Shown piece by piece: positions 34,914-45,378 of a stretch of DNA of 64,000 nt. The position numbers and the translations under genes are program-made. Under the pieces are notes generated by a model. That model made no database searches, was not told where the DNA came from, and worked only from the letters and a program-made list of their open reading frames with translations. Source of the stretch: Bacteriovoracaceae bacterium UBA4097 (lineage in GTDB: Bacteria > Bdellovibrionota > Bacteriovoracia > Bacteriovoracales > Bacteriovoracaceae); contig DFXX01000030.1 in the NCBI GenBank assembly GCA_002381765.1, positions 1 through 64,000 of the forward strand. Direction: 5' to 3'. Numbering within the stretch: the first letter of the stretch is position 1; each line of letters begins with the position of its first letter.

Positions 34914-36200
34914 TTACTCGGCCAAGAGCTTCAGCACCGGTACTGGGCCGGTTAAATCGCTACTTAACACGAAGCTATGGAATGATTTTAACTCTTTTAG
35001 CTGAGACAATAAATCACTAAACACTTTTGCCTCACCTTGATAGAAGCACAAAAGTCTGGCCTCATCTTTTTGGAAGCTTTCCAAAGAAGCTTTAATACCT
35101 ATGTAACTTCCTCGAGTATTCAAGAGCTCCTTAAGTTCCATGACATCGGTGAGATTTTTATGACCCTTTATTATGAGATAGGAGGATTGATTAAGCTTAA
35201 GAGAATTTTTAAGCGGTCCTTTTAAAGAAGAGAATATTCCGAGAGGCGATTGGTAGAGATGGCTGGCCAAAGTTGAATTAAAAGTTTTTTGGTCTTCTTC
35301 TTCAAAACTGCGCTTAACCTTGCTAACACTGGAAGTTCCCAGAAGACGTTTGGTATTGATATCTAAAAGAGTTACCCTGCCTTCCCACTCATAGCTATTT
35401 TGAACTTTCTTAAGATTCAGTGAGACCTTTAGCCATACTCCATCATCATAAAGTGGATTAGGCATTAGTGGTTTATCGGCCGGTTGCGACTCCCATTGGG
35501 CCTGGTAGGTCTGACATTCACTACTGCAAACATCGGTATCTTCAAAATTCGTTGGTAGATTCTCTTCCCACCACTTTTTCCAGGCCTCACTTAAGGGATC
35601 GGTGAAACTTGTTGGCTGAGAGAGACCTAAATCTTGCCAATTAAAACCAGCCGGATTGATATCAGTAACAATCCATAAGCGTCTGAACTGTTTAGTATCT
35701 CCAGCAACGATTCTTCTAAAAAGTCGCTCCATCTTAGTTCGATTCAGTGTGAAATCTATGGTTGCCATGATGACATGGGGTGGAGTCTCCGAAATATTAA
35801 ACGAGAGAAAGGTGTAGGATTGCAAAAGCTCCAGAACTCTGGAGTACTTTATAAATTCAGAAGATTTATTTTCCTCAATGCCTTTTAATGCTGACTCCAG
35901 CTGCTCTTTATTCAACTTCGATTCAAAGTCAGCACCAAACTTTTGTGCCAGGGCTCCTTGTTTATACTTTTCAAAATAGGTCTCAAATCCTTCATTCAGT
36001 TTGGCCATGAATTCGTCATATTTGAAGCCAAGCTCTCCTGAGTACTTCTCAAGTCCCAGTAAGGAAGCTTCAAAAAGAATCTTCTTCTGGGCTTCGGAGT
36101 GACTTCCCTCCGTCATCTCTCGCGATATCTGTACCCGATGAGCAAGCTGCCCAAAGCAAACTGCAGGAAAGATTAAAAATAAAAAGAGCCCTAATTTCAC
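34914..36200 (-). CDS. secreted protein upstream of the FlgT-like lipoprotein
   Basis: A signal peptide (to CFG-Q, residues 1–17) precedes 411 residues. The start of the mature protein (REMTEGSHSEAQKKILFEASLLGLEKYSG) resembles the N-terminal domain of FlgT-type proteins, in which an Ala-rich helix follows a short strand. The remainder contains a region with two close cysteines (CSSEC) and alternating strands. It starts with GTG overlapping the dnaE TGA (GTGA), so translation is coupled to dnaE. The split of FlgT-like features over two genes is my inference. Confidence 0.55.
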   Translation of the reverse strand: MKLGLFLFLIFPAVCFGQLAHRVQISREMTEGSHSEAQKKILFEASLLGLEKYSGELGFKYDEFMAKLNEGFETYFEKYKQGALAQKFGADFESKLNKEQLESALKGIEENKSSEFIKYSRVLELLQSYTFLSFNISETPPHVIMATIDFTLNRTKMERLFRRIVAGDTKQFRRLWIVTDINPAGFNWQDLGLSQPTSFTDPLSEAWKKWWEENLPTNFEDTDVCSSECQTYQAQWESQPADKPLMPNPLYDDGVWLKVSLNLKKVQNSYEWEGRVTLLDINTKRLLGTSSVSKVKRSFEEEDQKTFNSTLASHLYQSPLGIFSSLKGPLKNSLKLNQSSYLIIKGHKNLTDVMELKELLNTRGSYIGIKASLESFQKDEARLLCFYQGEAKVFSDLLSQLKELKSFHSFVLSSDLTGPVPVLKLLAE

Positions 36201-39200
36201 TGTGTAACTTCCTCGGCTTTTCCATCGATAATGAAGGAAACGGAATTTATATTTAATAAATCATTAATCTTAGCGGCCATCTGCGGGCTAGGGTTAACCA
36301 TATAGTTATCATCCAGAGGAAGACGAGCTCTTCCTTCAGGTCCCTCAAAAATGAAATGTATAGGAACAGCACCACGATAGCTCAGAAGAATTTGCTTCAT
36401 CTGAGATAAAGAATAAGAGTTCAGTTTCTGTAGTGGAACATTCACTCTTACTGAAGTCACTCGATCATCTGATTCATCTTTAAGAAAGCTAATCTTATTT
36501 GGGAAAAACTTCTTAGGATCTTCGGCTAAATTCACAACTCCATGCATGATCAACGGTTCATCACCAGCTAGCATTTCCTGATACTCAGCAAATACTTTCG
36601 GAAAGAAAAGGCATTCAATCTTTCCAGTCAGATCTTCAAAAGTCACGAAGGCCATCTTATCACCTTTTTTGGTCATAATGATTTTGGCCTCAGAAATCAT
36701 ACCAGCAATAACCATGGTCCTTTTTGTTGGATCATTCTCATCCCTCATCTTAGGACTGAAGCCTTCTGGCTTTGCCATGGTAGGAAGTTCCTGGATTTGG
36801 GCAATGGTCATGGAAGTTAGCTTACTCATGACATCCTTAAATCTCATGAGTGGGTGACCGGAAACATAGATTCCCAGTAACTCTGCTTCCAGAGAAAGCT
36901 TTTGTTTTTCATCAAACTCAGGAGACTCACTGATATTAAGCTGTTCTTCCGAAGTTTGACTCCCGGAATCTCCCATATCAAAGAGAGAAGTCTGACCCAT
37001 CAGCTTTTCTTCCTGCTTCTTCTCAGCAAAATTTGTAATAAACTCAAGATTCTCAAGTAAGGTACGCCGGTTGAATTTTTCACAGCTATCAAAGGCACCC
37101 ACTTTAATGAGTGCTTCCATAACTCGCTTATTAACCGACTTTAAACTCACTCTTTCACAGAAATCTACGAATCCCTTGAAGGCTCCATTCTCTTCTCTCT
37201 CTCTTACGATATCCTCAACTGCTCCTTCCCCTACTCCTTTAATGGCACCAAGTCCGAAACGAATGGTGGTTCCAATAACGTTAAATAGCCATAAGGACTC
37301 ATTTACATCCGGAGGAAGAATATCGACTCCGAACTCTTTAGCTTCCTGAATATAATTAGTGATCTTATCTTTGTTGTTTAATTCTGTTCCTAAGAGAGCA
37401 GCAAAGAATTGCGCCGGATAATACTTTTTAAGATAGGCAGTCTGATAGGACAATAGAGAGTAAGCAACTGCATGGGATTTATTAAATCCATACTCAGCAA
37501 ATTTCTCCATCAATTCAAAGAGTGCAATGGCCTTATCTTTATCAAAGCCTCGCTCTACAGCTCCTTCAGTAAAGATCTGCTTATGTTTTGCCATCTCATC
37601 TATCTTCTTTTTACCCATAGCACGACGGAGCATGTCCGCTTGTCCTAAGGAGTAACCAGCGACAACTCGGGCAATGTTCATTACCTGTTCCTGATATACG
37701 ATAATCCCGTAGGTATCTTTAAGAACTGGCTTTAATTCTTCGAAAACATAGATTTCTGGTTTTTGACCATGCTTGATTTCCGCAAATTCAAGATGCATGC
37801 CTGAGCCCATCGGGCCGGGTCGATAGAGAGCATTAATGGCGGTAATGTCATCAATTGAGTCCGGCTTAATGCGTTTACAAAGATCCTGCATACCGGAGGA
37901 TTCAAGTTGGAAGACCCCTACCGTATCCCCTGCAGAAATGAGCTCATAGACTTCTTTCTTTTCGTAATCGATGAATTCAATATCAAAGGTGGGATCACAA
38001 TCGCGCTGAATTAATTTAGAGGCATTGGAAATTACCGTTAAGGTCTTCAGTCCAAGGAAATCGAACTTAACCATTCCAATTTTTTCTGAGAAGTCCTTAT
38101 CAAACTGAACGACCTGTTCGCCTTTGGAGCCTTTAAAAAGCGGACAATAATTTACCAAAGGCTCATCGGTAATAATTACGCCCGCAGCATGAATACCCGC
38201 ATGACGATTAAGACCTTCAAGCCTCTTACCGATTTGAAGAATTCGTCTGATCTTCGGATCATTATCCTCCATCTCTTTTAGCTTAGGTTCTTTATCAATG
38301 GCTTCTTGCAGACCAATACCTAATTCCTCGGGAACAAGTTTCGCCAAGGCATCGGCTTCAGCATAAGGAAGGGCAAATACACGAGAGACGTCTCTTAAAA
38401 CCGCTTTGGCCGAAAGAGTACCGAAAGTGATAATCTGTCCGACCTTCTCTTCCCCATATTTTTTTGTCACATACTCAATTACTTCCTGACGACGATCCTG
38501 ACAGAAATCGATATCAAAATCTGGCATGGAAATTCGTTCAGGGTTAATGAATCGCTCAAAGAGAAGATTATAAGGAAGTGGATCAACGTTGGTAATCTTT
38601 AGAGCATAGGCCACAAGTGAGCCTGCTCCGGAGCCTCGGCCGGGCCCAACCGGAATGCCCTGAGACTTAGACCAGATGATAAAGTCAGATACGATTAGGA
38701 AATAACCAGTAAAGCCCATTTGCTTAATCAGATTGATTTCTAATTCTAGTCGCTCTCTATACTGAGGCTTAAGTTCACTCTCCCAATTTTCTTTAGCGCG
38801 CAAATGCTTGAAGTGGGGACCTTCAAATCTCTCCTCAAGCCCCTCCCAGGAGAGACGAGTAAAAAATTCTTCTTCGGTTTCTTCTGTCTTAATTTCAAAA
38901 GTAGGAAGGAGATATATTTGTTTGCCTTGCTTATCTTGCCAGGTGATCTCCAGGTTACAAGCATCCGCAATTTTCAGAGTGTTATTACAAGCTTCGGGTA
39001 TATAGCTGAAGGCCTCTCGCATTTCCTGAGCAGATTTAAAATAAAACTCAGTGGTGGTGAGCTTCATTCTCTTTTCATCTTCAAAGGTCTTACCAGTCTG
39101 AATACACATCAGAACTTCTTGAGCTGCCGCATCTTCGCGAGTAACGTAATGGCAGTCATTGGTTGCCACGAGAGGAATAGAATTTTCTTTAGCGAAGGCG

Positions 39201-39850
39201 ATGATCTTTTTATTAACATCGGCTTGTTCAGGAATGCCATTTTCCTGAATCTCAAGATAGAAATCATCTTTAAATATTTCTCGATACTTTAAGGCAGCTT
39301 GATAGGCCCGTTCATCCTGGCCAGTAAAAAGATTGTATCCAACTTCACCTTTAAGACAGGCAGTGGTAGCGATGAGCCCTTCTGAGTGCTCTCTAAGTAA
39401 TTCAATATCTGTTCTTGGTTTATAATAAAAACCTTCTTGATAGGCCTTGGAGATTAATTTACAAAGATTCCGATACCCCGTCATATTCTTACAGAGCAGA
39501 ATCAAGTGATGAATCTGATGTTTTCCTTCGACCTCATCTTGAGAATCAAGCGTCTTTAAGTTTTTTGGAGCACGACGATCATGCCGAGATCCTGGAGTGA
39601 AGTAAATTTCAGAACCAAGAATTGGTTTGATTCCTGCAGCGATAGCTCTGGTATAAAAATCAATTCCACCAAACATATTGCCATGATCGGTACAAGCGAT
39701 GGCCGGCATCTCAAGCTCTTTAGCTCTTTTGAATAAGTCTTTTAAACGAATCGCCCCATCCAGTAATGAGTACTGCGTGTGTAAGTGAAGATGGGCAAAG
39801 CTATCCTTGTGAGTGTTTTGAAAATCACTCCCGAGAAAAGGGTTTTTCAT
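36197..39850 (-). CDS. dnaE: DNA polymerase III alpha subunit
   Basis: The 1217-residue replicative polymerase has the DnaE plan: N-terminal PHP domain (HLHLHTQYSLLDG near residue 20, GNMFGG), palm with the catalytic aspartates in PDFDIDF near residue 435, GRGSGAGSL, fingers (HAAGVIIT), the beta-binding and HhH region (FNKSHAVAYSLLSYQTAYLK), and a C-terminal OB fold. Length is normal. It is the head of a leftward operon running through four envelope or signalling genes. No DnaE-independent proofreading gene is seen here. Confidence 0.98.
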   Translation of the reverse strand: MKNPFLGSDFQNTHKDSFAHLHLHTQYSLLDGAIRLKDLFKRAKELEMPAIACTDHGNMFGGIDFYTRAIAAGIKPILGSEIYFTPGSRHDRRAPKNLKTLDSQDEVEGKHQIHHLILLCKNMTGYRNLCKLISKAYQEGFYYKPRTDIELLREHSEGLIATTACLKGEVGYNLFTGQDERAYQAALKYREIFKDDFYLEIQENGIPEQADVNKKIIAFAKENSIPLVATNDCHYVTREDAAAQEVLMCIQTGKTFEDEKRMKLTTTEFYFKSAQEMREAFSYIPEACNNTLKIADACNLEITWQDKQGKQIYLLPTFEIKTEETEEEFFTRLSWEGLEERFEGPHFKHLRAKENWESELKPQYRERLELEINLIKQMGFTGYFLIVSDFIIWSKSQGIPVGPGRGSGAGSLVAYALKITNVDPLPYNLLFERFINPERISMPDFDIDFCQDRRQEVIEYVTKKYGEEKVGQIITFGTLSAKAVLRDVSRVFALPYAEADALAKLVPEELGIGLQEAIDKEPKLKEMEDNDPKIRRILQIGKRLEGLNRHAGIHAAGVIITDEPLVNYCPLFKGSKGEQVVQFDKDFSEKIGMVKFDFLGLKTLTVISNASKLIQRDCDPTFDIEFIDYEKKEVYELISAGDTVGVFQLESSGMQDLCKRIKPDSIDDITAINALYRPGPMGSGMHLEFAEIKHGQKPEIYVFEELKPVLKDTYGIIVYQEQVMNIARVVAGYSLGQADMLRRAMGKKKIDEMAKHKQIFTEGAVERGFDKDKAIALFELMEKFAEYGFNKSHAVAYSLLSYQTAYLKKYYPAQFFAALLGTELNNKDKITNYIQEAKEFGVDILPPDVNESLWLFNVIGTTIRFGLGAIKGVGEGAVEDIVREREENGAFKGFVDFCERVSLKSVNKRVMEALIKVGAFDSCEKFNRRTLLENLEFITNFAEKKQEEKLMGQTSLFDMGDSGSQTSEEQLNISESPEFDEKQKLSLEAELLGIYVSGHPLMRFKDVMSKLTSMTIAQIQELPTMAKPEGFSPKMRDENDPTKRTMVIAGMISEAKIIMTKKGDKMAFVTFEDLTGKIECLFFPKVFAEYQEMLAGDEPLIMHGVVNLAEDPKKFFPNKISFLKDESDDRVTSVRVNVPLQKLNSYSLSQMKQILLSYRGAVPIHFIFEGPEGRARLPLDDNYMVNPSPQMAAKINDLLNINSVSFIIDGKAEEVTQ

Positions 39851-39967
39851 AGGATAATAGTCCTTAAATAAATGTCTCTGATCTTAAGGTTAGCTAATCA
39901 TTTTTAGAGGGAAAAGACAAAAACTTGGCTGTGCATCTAAACAAAGATCTAAGAATTATGGCCTGCC

Positions 39968-39996
39968 GTGACAAAAACTTTCTTTCCTTCTAAAAT
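39968..39996 (+). promoter_or_regulatory. promoter of the methionine-salvage operon
   Basis: GTGACA (39968–39973) and TAAAAT (39991–39996) are separated by exactly 17 bases, giving a good sigma-70-type promoter. The predicted transcript would begin near 40003 and carry a ~60-base leader up to the mtnB start. Confidence 0.55.
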
Positions 39997-40061
39997 CTAT
40001 CGGAATTATCCTTCAAAAATCATGGAGTTCGGGGTACGAAAGACCTCTGAAGGAGCTTTTC

Positions 40062-40694
40062 ATGCTTGATGGGAATAATCGCTTACTCGCCCAGGAATTG
40101 GTGGATGCCATTCTTTTTTTTAATTCCAAAGGTTGGTCACCGGCCACCTCCACCAACTATTCCGTGCGTTCTGAAAATAGAAACGAATATATTATTTCTC
40201 GCTCGGGAGTCGATAAGAATAAATTCACTTTATCCGATTTAATTCTGATTAATAAGGATGGTGAAATTCTCGATAATTTCAAGGGAGTAGGAATTAAGTC
40301 ATCGGCAGAAACCGAGATTCACACTGCTCTTTATAAAAAATATCCGGAAGTAAACTGCGTTCTTCATACCCACTCGTTATTGGGAACCATGCTCTCTCAC
40401 ACTCATCTAGCTGAGGGAGTCTTAAGATTTAAGGATCTGGAAATCATCAAAGGCCTCTCAGGTAATGAGACGCATGAGATGGAAGAAATACTTCCCATCG
40501 TAGCAAATTCTCAGGAGATGCCGGTCATCCTGAATGATATGGATAAGTACTTTAAAAAGTATCCCCACCTGCATGGCTTTCTCATTGCGGGTCACGGGCT
40601 TTATACTTGGGGAAAGGATATTCCTTCTACCAAGAGACACATCGAGACTTTTGAATTTTTATTTGAATGTTATGACTTCATGAGGAGAACTTAA
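40062..40694 (+). CDS. mtnB: methylthioribulose-1-phosphate dehydratase
   Basis: MtnB dehydrates 5-methylthioribulose-1-phosphate in methionine salvage. The 210-residue class II aldolase-like protein has GWSPATSTNYSVR, SRSGVDK, the zinc site HTHSLL (near residue 104) with a further histidine in GHGLYTWG near 179, and Glu in SSAETEIH. AAGGAG lies 8 bases before the ATG. Its stop TAA overlaps the mtnD ATG, so the three mtn genes are one coupled operon. Confidence 0.96.
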   Translation: MLDGNNRLLAQELVDAILFFNSKGWSPATSTNYSVRSENRNEYIISRSGVDKNKFTLSDLILINKDGEILDNFKGVGIKSSAETEIHTALYKKYPEVNCVLHTHSLLGTMLSHTHLAEGVLRFKDLEIIKGLSGNETHEMEEILPIVANSQEMPVILNDMDKYFKKYPHLHGFLIAGHGLYTWGKDIPSTKRHIETFEFLFECYDFMRRT

Positions 40695-41221
40695 TGGCCG
40701 TTCTGACAATTCTTGATCCCATCCGAAAGGAAGTGAGAGATCCCGCCGAGATCAAGAGCTTTATGAATGAAAGAGGCATCATCTTTGAACAATGGAAGGC
40801 CGCTCAGCCTTTAAAGGATGATGACTCTCAGGAAACAATTCTTAAGGCCTATGAGCATGAACTAGGTCCTTATATGAAAAAGCACGGCTATGTGAATGCC
40901 GATGTCATTAATGTTCACAAAGATACACCAAATATCGAGGCCATCAGAGCAAAGTTCCTCTCCGAGCACACCCATGCTGAAGACGAAGTTCGATTTTTTG
41001 TAGATGGAGAAGGCCAGTTTTATTTCCATCTGCCTGACTCTATGGAAGTTTTTAAACTTCTATGTGAAAAAGGTGATTTTATTTCCGTTCCGAAGGGATA
41101 TACCCACTGGTTTGATCTCGCTCCTAAATATCATGTGAAGGCCATCAGAGTTTTTCAATCTCCTGAAGGCTGGGTGGCCAATTACACTAACAGCGGAAAA
41201 GAACAAAAGTATAACTCATGA
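40694..41221 (+). CDS. mtnD: acireductone dioxygenase
   Basis: MtnD oxidises the acireductone of methionine salvage to the keto acid precursor of methionine plus formate when iron is bound. The 175-residue cupin shows the metal ligands HTHAEDEVRFF (H, H, E) near residue 95 and a later His in GYTHWFD near 138. Start and stop overlap both neighbours (TAATG with mtnB, ATGA with mtnC). Length is typical. Confidence 0.96.
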   Translation: MAVLTILDPIRKEVRDPAEIKSFMNERGIIFEQWKAAQPLKDDDSQETILKAYEHELGPYMKKHGYVNADVINVHKDTPNIEAIRAKFLSEHTHAEDEVRFFVDGEGQFYFHLPDSMEVFKLLCEKGDFISVPKGYTHWFDLAPKYHVKAIRVFQSPEGWVANYTNSGKEQKYNS

Positions 41222-41904
41222 TTAAACTCTATCTATTCGACATCGAAGGCACTACCACCGACATTAACTTTGTCCACAAAGTTCTCTTCCCCTATTCTAG
41301 TGAAGCCATGGAGAAATTTGTCTTAGAGCACCAAGAAACTCCTGCGGTAAAGTCTGCCATCGATGAGGTAAAAAAGACTGTTAAGGAAGAAGAGAATAAG
41401 GATCTTGGATTGAAAGAAATTATCAATCAGCTTCTCTTCTGGATTAAGGAAGATCGAAAGCATCCGGCCCTCAAAGAGCTCCAGGGTCTTATCTGGAATA
41501 ATGGCTACATCAATAATCACTTTAAAGGTCATGTTTACCCAGATGTTCAACCCTTTTTCAAAAAAATTCTGACAGCGGGTTTTAAAGTAGGCATCTATTC
41601 ATCTGGCTCGGTCAAGGCCCAGAAGTTAATCTTTGGCTACTCTTCTGAAGGAGATCTCACTCCACTCATTTCTTGGTATTTCGATACAAAAGTTGGTGGA
41701 AAAAGAGAGAAGGCTTCATATGAGAAGATCGCTTCTGAGGTGAATCTCAAACCAGAAGAAATACATTTCTTTTCTGACATCACTGAGGAACTCAAAGCCG
41801 CTCAAACAGCGGGCATGAGTGTCACACAAGTGGCCCGAGACAATAATCCGAAGTCTGAATTTAATAGTATCTCGAGCTTTCACTCATACATGGAAAGAAT
41901 TTGA
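41218..41904 (+). CDS. mtnC: enolase-phosphatase E1
   Basis: MtnC is a HAD phosphatase that enolises and dephosphorylates diketomethylthiopentyl phosphate to the acireductone used by MtnD. The 228-residue protein has the nucleophile motif FDIEGTTTDI, SSGSVKAQKL (motif II), the lysine region TKVGGKREKASY and FFSDITEEL (motif III/IV). It is the last gene of the mtn operon; mtnA, mtnK and mtnN are not in the window. Confidence 0.96.
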   Translation: MIKLYLFDIEGTTTDINFVHKVLFPYSSEAMEKFVLEHQETPAVKSAIDEVKKTVKEEENKDLGLKEIINQLLFWIKEDRKHPALKELQGLIWNNGYINNHFKGHVYPDVQPFFKKILTAGFKVGIYSSGSVKAQKLIFGYSSEGDLTPLISWYFDTKVGGKREKASYEKIASEVNLKPEEIHFFSDITEELKAAQTAGMSVTQVARDNNPKSEFNSISSFHSYMERI

Positions 41905-41907
41905 GAC

Positions 41908-42249
41908 TTACTTGGCACAAACAGCTTCTACTTCTACGCAAGATCTGGTGAAGAGAATTGTCGTCCACCAGGTCTCTTTCATTTCAGCATTAATGAGATA
42001 GTCTTTCCCTGGACAGAGACTTCTGATGACAAAGGGGATGGAAGAATCTTTCTTTTTCTCTGAGTTTGAGAAAAACAGCCATTGATTAAAACAAGCATCA
42101 AGATGATCTTTTCCTTCGGGAACGACAGCTTTAACAATGCTCGGTCTTTGGTAGTTCTTGTGATTGAAATCCACCTTACGAATAAGATCGTAATCCGCGT
42201 ATTTCTGAGTGCAACTAATTAAAAACAGAAGATAGACTACGTTTTTCAT
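41908..42249 (-). CDS. small lipoprotein of unknown function
   Basis: The 113-residue protein has a short lipoprotein signal with lipobox LISC (C13). Four more cysteines (near 53, 81, 106 and 111) could make two disulfides. It contains no recognised domain. It ends 4 bases after the convergent mtnC stop and is transcribed from the 115-base gap before guaA. Confidence 0.55.
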   Translation of the reverse strand: MKNVVYLLFLISCTQKYADYDLIRKVDFNHKNYQRPSIVKAVVPEGKDHLDACFNQWLFFSNSEKKKDSSIPFVIRSLCPGKDYLINAEMKETWWTTILFTRSCVEVEAVCAK

Positions 42250-42364
42250 AGGGAAGAGTTATCATAATGACTCTACCCTGACGAGGGATAAAGCAATTAT
42301 GCTATCACGCAACAATCTTCACTCATCGCAATTTCACGCATATAAAGCAGAGCCCCATAAGAGA

Positions 42365-43912
42365 CTACTCCCACTCAATTGTTCCAGGAGGCTTAGAAGT
42401 GATGTCATAGACAACTCGAGTGACCCCCCTAACCTCATTACAGATTCGAGAAGAAACTCTGTTCAGAAAGCTCCATGGAAGCTCCGTCACCGAAGCCGTC
42501 ATACCGTCCTGAGAATTTACCATTCTAAGAGCAATCACTTCTTCGTAAACTCGCCCATCCCCTTTTACTCCTACTGTCTTAACAGGTAGTAAAACAGTGA
42601 AGGCTTGCCAGGTTGTATCGTAGAGATGACTGGCCTTTAATTCTTCAAACAGAATCTGATCGGACTCTTGAACTTTCTGGATAGAATCGCGGTGCAACTC
42701 ACCCATGACTCGTACACCAATTCCCGGGCCAGGGAAAGGATGACGATAGACCCACTCATGCTCTAGTCCCAGTTCCAGACCCATTTCCCTGACTTCATCT
42801 TTAAAGAGAAATCTCAGCGGCTCAAGAAGTTTTAGATGCATTCTTTCTGGAAGCCCCCCCACATTATGATGAGACTTAATAGTTACTGATTTTCCGCCCT
42901 TTATATGAGGAGAGATGGATTCAATAACATCCGGATAAAGAGTGCCTTGAAGGAGGTAATCAAATTTTATTCCATGGCTCTTTTCAAATTCATGGACCTT
43001 TTTTTCAAAGACATCGATAAAGGTTTTTCCTATTGTCTTCCTTTTCTGTTCAGGATCTTTTTGACCGTGAAGAGACTTTAAGAAAAGCTCAGAGGCATCG
43101 ATGATTTCTATATTAAGAGAAGTTTCTTTTTGCAGAAGTTTAATGTGATGAATATCCTGAGGTCTAAGTAGACCATGATCCACAAAGAAGCAGTAGAGAT
43201 CATCTCCGATAACTTTATGAGTAAGAGTAGCTGCAACTAAGGAGTCAACTCCCCCAGAGAAAGCACAAAGAACTTTTGACCCTTTGATTGATTTTACACT
43301 CTCGATTGAGGTTTCAAGCATTGTTTGAGAAGACCAATCTTGTTCCAGCTTGGCCACTTCATAAAGAAAGAATTTTAAAATATCTTTACCGTGAACGGTA
43401 TGATGAACTTCCGGATGAAACTGCAGACCTAAGATGGGAAGAGTTTCGTGCTTAATCCCAGCAGTAAGACCATTTTCACTTTGAAGGATGAGCTTAAAAT
43501 CTTTTGGGAGTTCACTCAAGTGATCCGAATGGCTCATCCAAACATCGCTTACTGCCGGACACCCAGGTATTGCAAAACCAGGCACAGTTCGAAGAGCGGC
43601 TAACCCATATTCTCCCTGAACTCCTTTCTCTACAGTTCCCCCGAAATATTGCCCTAGTATTTGCATACCATAACAAATTCCTAGAATAGGAAGATCGGTC
43701 TTATTTAAAAAAGCGCTGTAATCTGTCTTGTCTTCAAATACACTCTGAGGGCCACCCGATAAGACCAGTGCCTTGGGTTGAGTGGACTTAATTCTCTCAA
43801 GTCCATCTTCAAGGGTAATAATCTCAGAGGTAAATCCCAGTTCTCTGAACTTTCGCGTGATTAACTGAGTATACTGAGAACCGAAGTCGACAATCCAAAT
43901 TGAGCTATTCAT
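42365..43912 (-). CDS. guaA: GMP synthase (glutamine-hydrolysing)
   Basis: GuaA aminates XMP to GMP with glutamine and ATP. The 515-residue protein has an N-terminal class I glutamine amidotransferase domain (ILGICYGMQILGQ with the Cys nucleophile near 82; LQFHPEVHHT with the His/Glu pair near 170). The ATP pyrophosphatase domain has the PP-loop AFSGGVDSLVA near 220. The dimerisation domain ends in KPPGTIEWE. It begins 2 bases after the guaB stop, so both are one operon. Confidence 0.98.
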   Translation of the reverse strand: MNSSIWIVDFGSQYTQLITRKFRELGFTSEIITLEDGLERIKSTQPKALVLSGGPQSVFEDKTDYSAFLNKTDLPILGICYGMQILGQYFGGTVEKGVQGEYGLAALRTVPGFAIPGCPAVSDVWMSHSDHLSELPKDFKLILQSENGLTAGIKHETLPILGLQFHPEVHHTVHGKDILKFFLYEVAKLEQDWSSQTMLETSIESVKSIKGSKVLCAFSGGVDSLVAATLTHKVIGDDLYCFFVDHGLLRPQDIHHIKLLQKETSLNIEIIDASELFLKSLHGQKDPEQKRKTIGKTFIDVFEKKVHEFEKSHGIKFDYLLQGTLYPDVIESISPHIKGGKSVTIKSHHNVGGLPERMHLKLLEPLRFLFKDEVREMGLELGLEHEWVYRHPFPGPGIGVRVMGELHRDSIQKVQESDQILFEELKASHLYDTTWQAFTVLLPVKTVGVKGDGRVYEEVIALRMVNSQDGMTASVTELPWSFLNRVSSRICNEVRGVTRVVYDITSKPPGTIEWE

Positions 43913-43914
43913 AA

Positions 43915-45378
43915 TTAAACCTGGCGATAGTTAGGAGCTTCTTTAGTAATGATCACATCATGCGGATGAGATTCTTTCAGCGAAGCAGCTGTAATTTTTA
44001 GGAATTTAGCACGCTCTTTGAGTAGAGAGAGATTTGGTGCTCCGACATACCCCATACCGGATCTTAAACCACCGATGAGATGAAAAAGATTATTTGCAAG
44101 AGATCCTCTATAAGGAACTTGCCCTTCAATTCCTTCAGGAACAAGTTTTGAAACTTCTTCAACTGCACTTTGACCATAACGATCTTTCGATCCAAGCTCC
44201 ATGGCGCCAATAGATCCCATGCCTCGATACATCTTATAAGCACGCCCCTGATAAAGAACCATCTCTCCTGGAGCTTCATCAGTTCCAGCAAAAAGAGAAC
44301 CAATCATAACGGTAGATGCCCCTCCCGCCAGGGCCTTCACGATATCACCTGAGTATTTTATACCGCCGTCTGCGATAAAGGGAATACCGGCCTTATCACA
44401 CGGAATACGGCAATCAAAAATCGCCTGCATCTGAGGTACACCAATGCCAGCAATTACTCGGGTGGTACAAATGGAGCCAGGTCCAATTCCTACTTTAATT
44501 CCATCCACACCAGCAGCAATAAGATCTTCACAAGCTTTAGCAGTGGCCACATTTCCCGCCACTACATCGATATGGGGGGCCATCTTCTTTACGGTTCTTA
44601 CCATCTCGATAACACCCTTAGAGTGACCATGAGCTGTATCGATAACAATAGCATCTACCTGGGCCTTGATAAGGGCCTCCACACGCTTAACTTCCTTCTC
44701 GCTTACGCCACAAGCTGCGGCAACTCTTAAACGACCATACTGGTCTTTATTAGCGTTGGGATAGGCAATATTTTTTTCAATATCTTTGATAGTAATGAGC
44801 CCTCTTAAGAGTCCAGTAGCACTCACCACAGGAAGCTTTTCAACTCGGTGGTTTTTTAGAATCTCCTTTGCCTTCTCGAAGTTCGTCCCTTCAGGAGCAG
44901 TGACAAGATTCTTAGAAGTCATGACATCTTTTACTTTCTGTGAAGTGTCGGTAATAAAGCGCAGATCTCGATTGGTGATGATACCAACAAGTTTTTTATC
45001 TTTATCCACCACCGGGAAACCGGAGATTTTATATTTTTTCATGAGTTCAAAAAGATCAGAAATAGACTGCTCAGGATTCACGGTAAAAGGATCAAGAATC
45101 ATTCCGGATTCATACTTCTTAACCTTTTCCACTTCGAAGGCTTGCTCTTCTGCTGAGAGATTTTTATGAATCACACCTATCCCTCCCTCCTGGGCCATCA
45201 CAATCGCCGTACGCGATTCGGTCACCGTATCCATCGCAGAGGAGACGATGGGCATATTCATTGAAATATTACGGGAAAACTTTGTCTTTAATTCGACTTC
45301 GGTGGGAAGAACATCTGAGTAATTGGGAACGACTAGCACATCATCATAGGTCAGTGCTGATTCTGCTGTGTAAAACAT
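43915..45378 (-). CDS. guaB: IMP dehydrogenase
   Basis: GuaB oxidises IMP to XMP with NAD, the step before GuaA. The 487-residue protein has the (beta/alpha)8 barrel with the catalytic Cys in GPGSICTTR near 305, the active-site flap region ([15 protein letters not shown]), and two CBS domains inserted at about 95–205 that normally sense purine nucleotides. Its ATG lies at the base of a 16-bp hairpin that also contains its AAGGA Shine-Dalgarno, suggesting control of translation. Confidence 0.98.
   Translation of the reverse strand: MFYTAESALTYDDVLVVPNYSDVLPTEVELKTKFSRNISMNMPIVSSAMDTVTESRTAIVMAQEGGIGVIHKNLSAEEQAFEVEKVKKYESGMILDPFTVNPEQSISDLFELMKKYKISGFPVVDKDKKLVGIITNRDLRFITDTSQKVKDVMTSKNLVTAPEGTNFEKAKEILKNHRVEKLPVVSATGLLRGLITIKDIEKNIAYPNANKDQYGRLRVAAACGVSEKEVKRVEALIKAQVDAIVIDTAHGHSKGVIEMVRTVKKMAPHIDVVAGNVATAKACEDLIAAGVDGIKVGIGPGSICTTRVIAGIGVPQMQAIFDCRIPCDKAGIPFIADGGIKYSGDIVKALAGGASTVMIGSLFAGTDEAPGEMVLYQGRAYKMYRGMGSIGAMELGSKDRYGQSAVEEVSKLVPEGIEGQVPYRGSLANNLFHLIGGLRSGMGYVGAPNLSLLKERAKFLKITAASLKESHPHDVIITKEAPNYRQV

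Noticed and set aside
38804..39292. 162-codon rightward open frame within dnaE
   Set aside because: It is antisense to the well-conserved polymerase gene and has no Shine-Dalgarno or family similarity; a frame shadow.
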